Assembly (NCBI GenBank): GCA_900635495.1
Contig: LR134136.1
Coordinates: 2,418,001-2,482,000, forward strand
Source of the DNA: Atlantibacter hermannii
Lineage (GTDB): Bacteria; Pseudomonadota; Gammaproteobacteria; Enterobacterales; Enterobacteriaceae
Direction of reading: 5' to 3'
Length of the DNA stretch: 64,000 nt
Under the pieces are notes generated by a model. That model was given only the letters and a program-made list of their open reading frames with translations, ran no database searches and was not told the DNA's origin. Shown here in pieces: positions 62,920-64,000 of this stretch (position 1 is the stretch's first letter; each line of letters begins with the position of its first letter). A program made the translations under genes and the position numbers.

Positions 62920-63853
62920 CGAAGGCTCCCAGGCGTTTTACAATCGCCAGATAAAGGGCTATCAGTACGATCGGCACCAGCGTAAACGCCGCCGCCATAG
63001 GCATATTGCCGATCGCCCCCTGTTGGGAATAGACCATGTTGCCGATGAAATAGCCCGGCGGCCCCACCAGTTGCGGCACGATAAAATCGCCCAGCGTTAA
63101 CGAAAAGGTGAAGATTGACCCGGCCGCCACGCCCGGTATCGCCAGCGGTAAAATGACAAAACGGAAAGTTTGCGCGGGTGTCGCCCCTAAATCCGCAGAG
63201 GCCTGTAACAGTGACGGCGGTAACCGTTCCAGCGCCGCCTGAATCGGCAGGATCATAAACGGCAGCCAGATGTACACGAACACCAGAAAACGGCCAAAAC
63301 CGGAAGTCGACAGCGTGTTACCGCCCACCAGCGGCAGAGAGAGAAAGGCGGTTAATACGCCTTCTAACCCCATGTGCTGAAGAAACCACTGGGCAACCCC
63401 ATCCCGCGCCAGCAGCAGCGTCCAGGCATAGGCCTTCACAATGTAGCTGGCCCACATCGGCAGCATCACGGCGATATAAAAAAAGGCTTTCATTTTGCCG
63501 CGCACATAGCGCGCCATGTAATACGCAATGGGAAACGCCACCACGGCGCTGGCGAGGGTCACCACAATGGCCATGGTGACCGTCCGGATGATGATGTCGT
63601 AATTCGCCGGTTGAAACAGCGCCTGCAGGTTCGCCAGGGTGAGATCCGGCGTCACCGACATGGTGAAATCATCGAAGGTATAGAACCCCTGCCACAGTAA
63701 TGTCAGCAGCGATCCGAGATAGACCACGCCGAACCACATCAGGGGCGGTAACAGCAACAACAGCAGCCACAGCGTCGGACGCGCCCAGAAGAAGGCGGTC
63801 AGGCGGCGCAATGGACCGGGCGAATGCGTTGGTTGCGGGAGCGTCATATCCAT
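62909..63853 (-). CDS. ydcU: ABC transporter permease YdcU (polyamine/PotB type)
   Basis: 314 residues, about six helices; the coupling loop is ASADLGATPAQTFRFVILPLAIPG. It pairs with YdcV to form the membrane channel. An N-terminal extension before the first helix is rich in Pro and His, as in E. coli YdcU. Its ATG follows the ydcT stop by one base, so translation is coupled. Confidence 0.93.
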   Translation of the reverse strand: MDMTLPQPTHSPGPLRRLTAFFWARPTLWLLLLLLPPLMWFGVVYLGSLLTLLWQGFYTFDDFTMSVTPDLTLANLQALFQPANYDIIIRTVTMAIVVTLASAVVAFPIAYYMARYVRGKMKAFFYIAVMLPMWASYIVKAYAWTLLLARDGVAQWFLQHMGLEGVLTAFLSLPLVGGNTLSTSGFGRFLVFVYIWLPFMILPIQAALERLPPSLLQASADLGATPAQTFRFVILPLAIPGVAAGSIFTFSLTLGDFIVPQLVGPPGYFIGNMVYSQQGAIGNMPMAAAFTLVPIVLIALYLAIVKRLGAFDAL

Positions 63854-63854
63854 C

Positions 63855-64000
63855 TCATCCCTCCGCGTGCAATGGGATCATCGCGTCACGGGACCAGGAA
63901 GCCAGCACCGGCTGGCCGATATGGAACGCGCCATCGGGCCGGGCATCGTAAAGATTGGCCTGGCTGACCAGCAGGCGTCCGCCGTCATCGAGCCGCAGTT
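63855..64000 (-). CDS. ydcT: ABC transporter ATP-binding protein YdcT, C-terminal part
   Basis: The last 47 codons, cut by the window end. LLVSQANLYDAR and VLASWSRDAMIPLHAEG match the C-terminal TOBE-type domain of YdcT. The ATPase core lies outside the window. It is first of the genes seen from the ydcSTUV-patD operon. Confidence 0.85.
   Translation of the reverse strand, partial: LRLDDGGRLLVSQANLYDARPDGAFHIGQPVLASWSRDAMIPLHAEG

Overview
The window is chromosomal DNA of a member of the Enterobacteriaceae, most like Enterobacter, Kosakonia or Klebsiella. The evidence is many near-full-length matches, recalled from memory, to E. coli and Salmonella proteins: MdtJI, EptA/PmrAB, UmuDC, NorR, AnsP, YncDE, MnaT, YdcYZ, SrfABC, YdeIJ and PatD-YdcVUT. 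Spacing is dense and bacterial, and the CDS are GC-rich with some AT-rich islands. The species cannot be fixed from the sequence alone. I saw no rRNA, tRNA or CRISPR array.

Layout. 0-6 kb: spermidine exporter mdtJI, an ASCH protein, a NUDIX hydrolase, and the polymyxin-resistance operon eptA-pmrA-pmrB behind a PmrA box. 6-15 kb (accessory): a second flavohaemoglobin, two SDR genes each divergent from a cupin/AraC regulator, an AT-rich stretch with a DUF4440 protein and a uracil-DNA-glycosylase-like protein, and an IS3-family element that splits the second AraC gene with a CAC target duplication. 15-18.4 kb: umuC and umuD, separated by an oppositely oriented amidotransferase gene and each with its own LexA box. 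18.5-30 kb: a HAD phosphatase, arylamine N-acetyltransferase, norR (with NorR sites but no norVW), pptA, a GST, a nitroreductase, ansP, a DUF1176 protein, an MscS channel, an MFS pump and yncE. 30-36 kb: yncD/pqqU with a Fur box, mcbR-like, XRE-cupin, mnaT-ydcZ and ydcY. 36-46 kb: srfABC, then a three-gene MBOAT/SGNH/SGNH-lipoprotein acylation operon. 46-51 kb: a LacI-controlled four-gene polyol or sugar-derivative cluster. 51-56 kb: ydeI, two membrane proteins, ydeJ, a small unknown and a GAF-EAL phosphodiesterase. 56.4-57.3 kb: two convergent copies of a roughly 300-nt structured, non-coding-looking element. 57-64 kb: a chemoreceptor, the cold-shock small proteins YmcF/YnfQ-like and YnfU-like, then patD-ydcV-ydcU-ydcT, cut by the window end.

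Two cautions apply. First, at least 14 genes carry one-base indels, mostly in short homopolymers, yet the protein continues perfectly in another frame. So many broken genes of good families in 64 kb points to base-calling error rather than real decay; I label them pseudogene but give the reconstructed spans. Second, the ydc block that is contiguous in E. coli (ydcSTUV-patD-ydcYZ-mnaT) is split here by about 25 kb of other genes, so 36-60.6 kb behaves as an inserted or rearranged segment.

The least explained objects are the paired structured element at 56.4-57.3 kb, where the two copies show compensatory base changes in at least three stems, the SrfABC ATPase/P-loop-like operon, and the periplasmic O-acylation operon.
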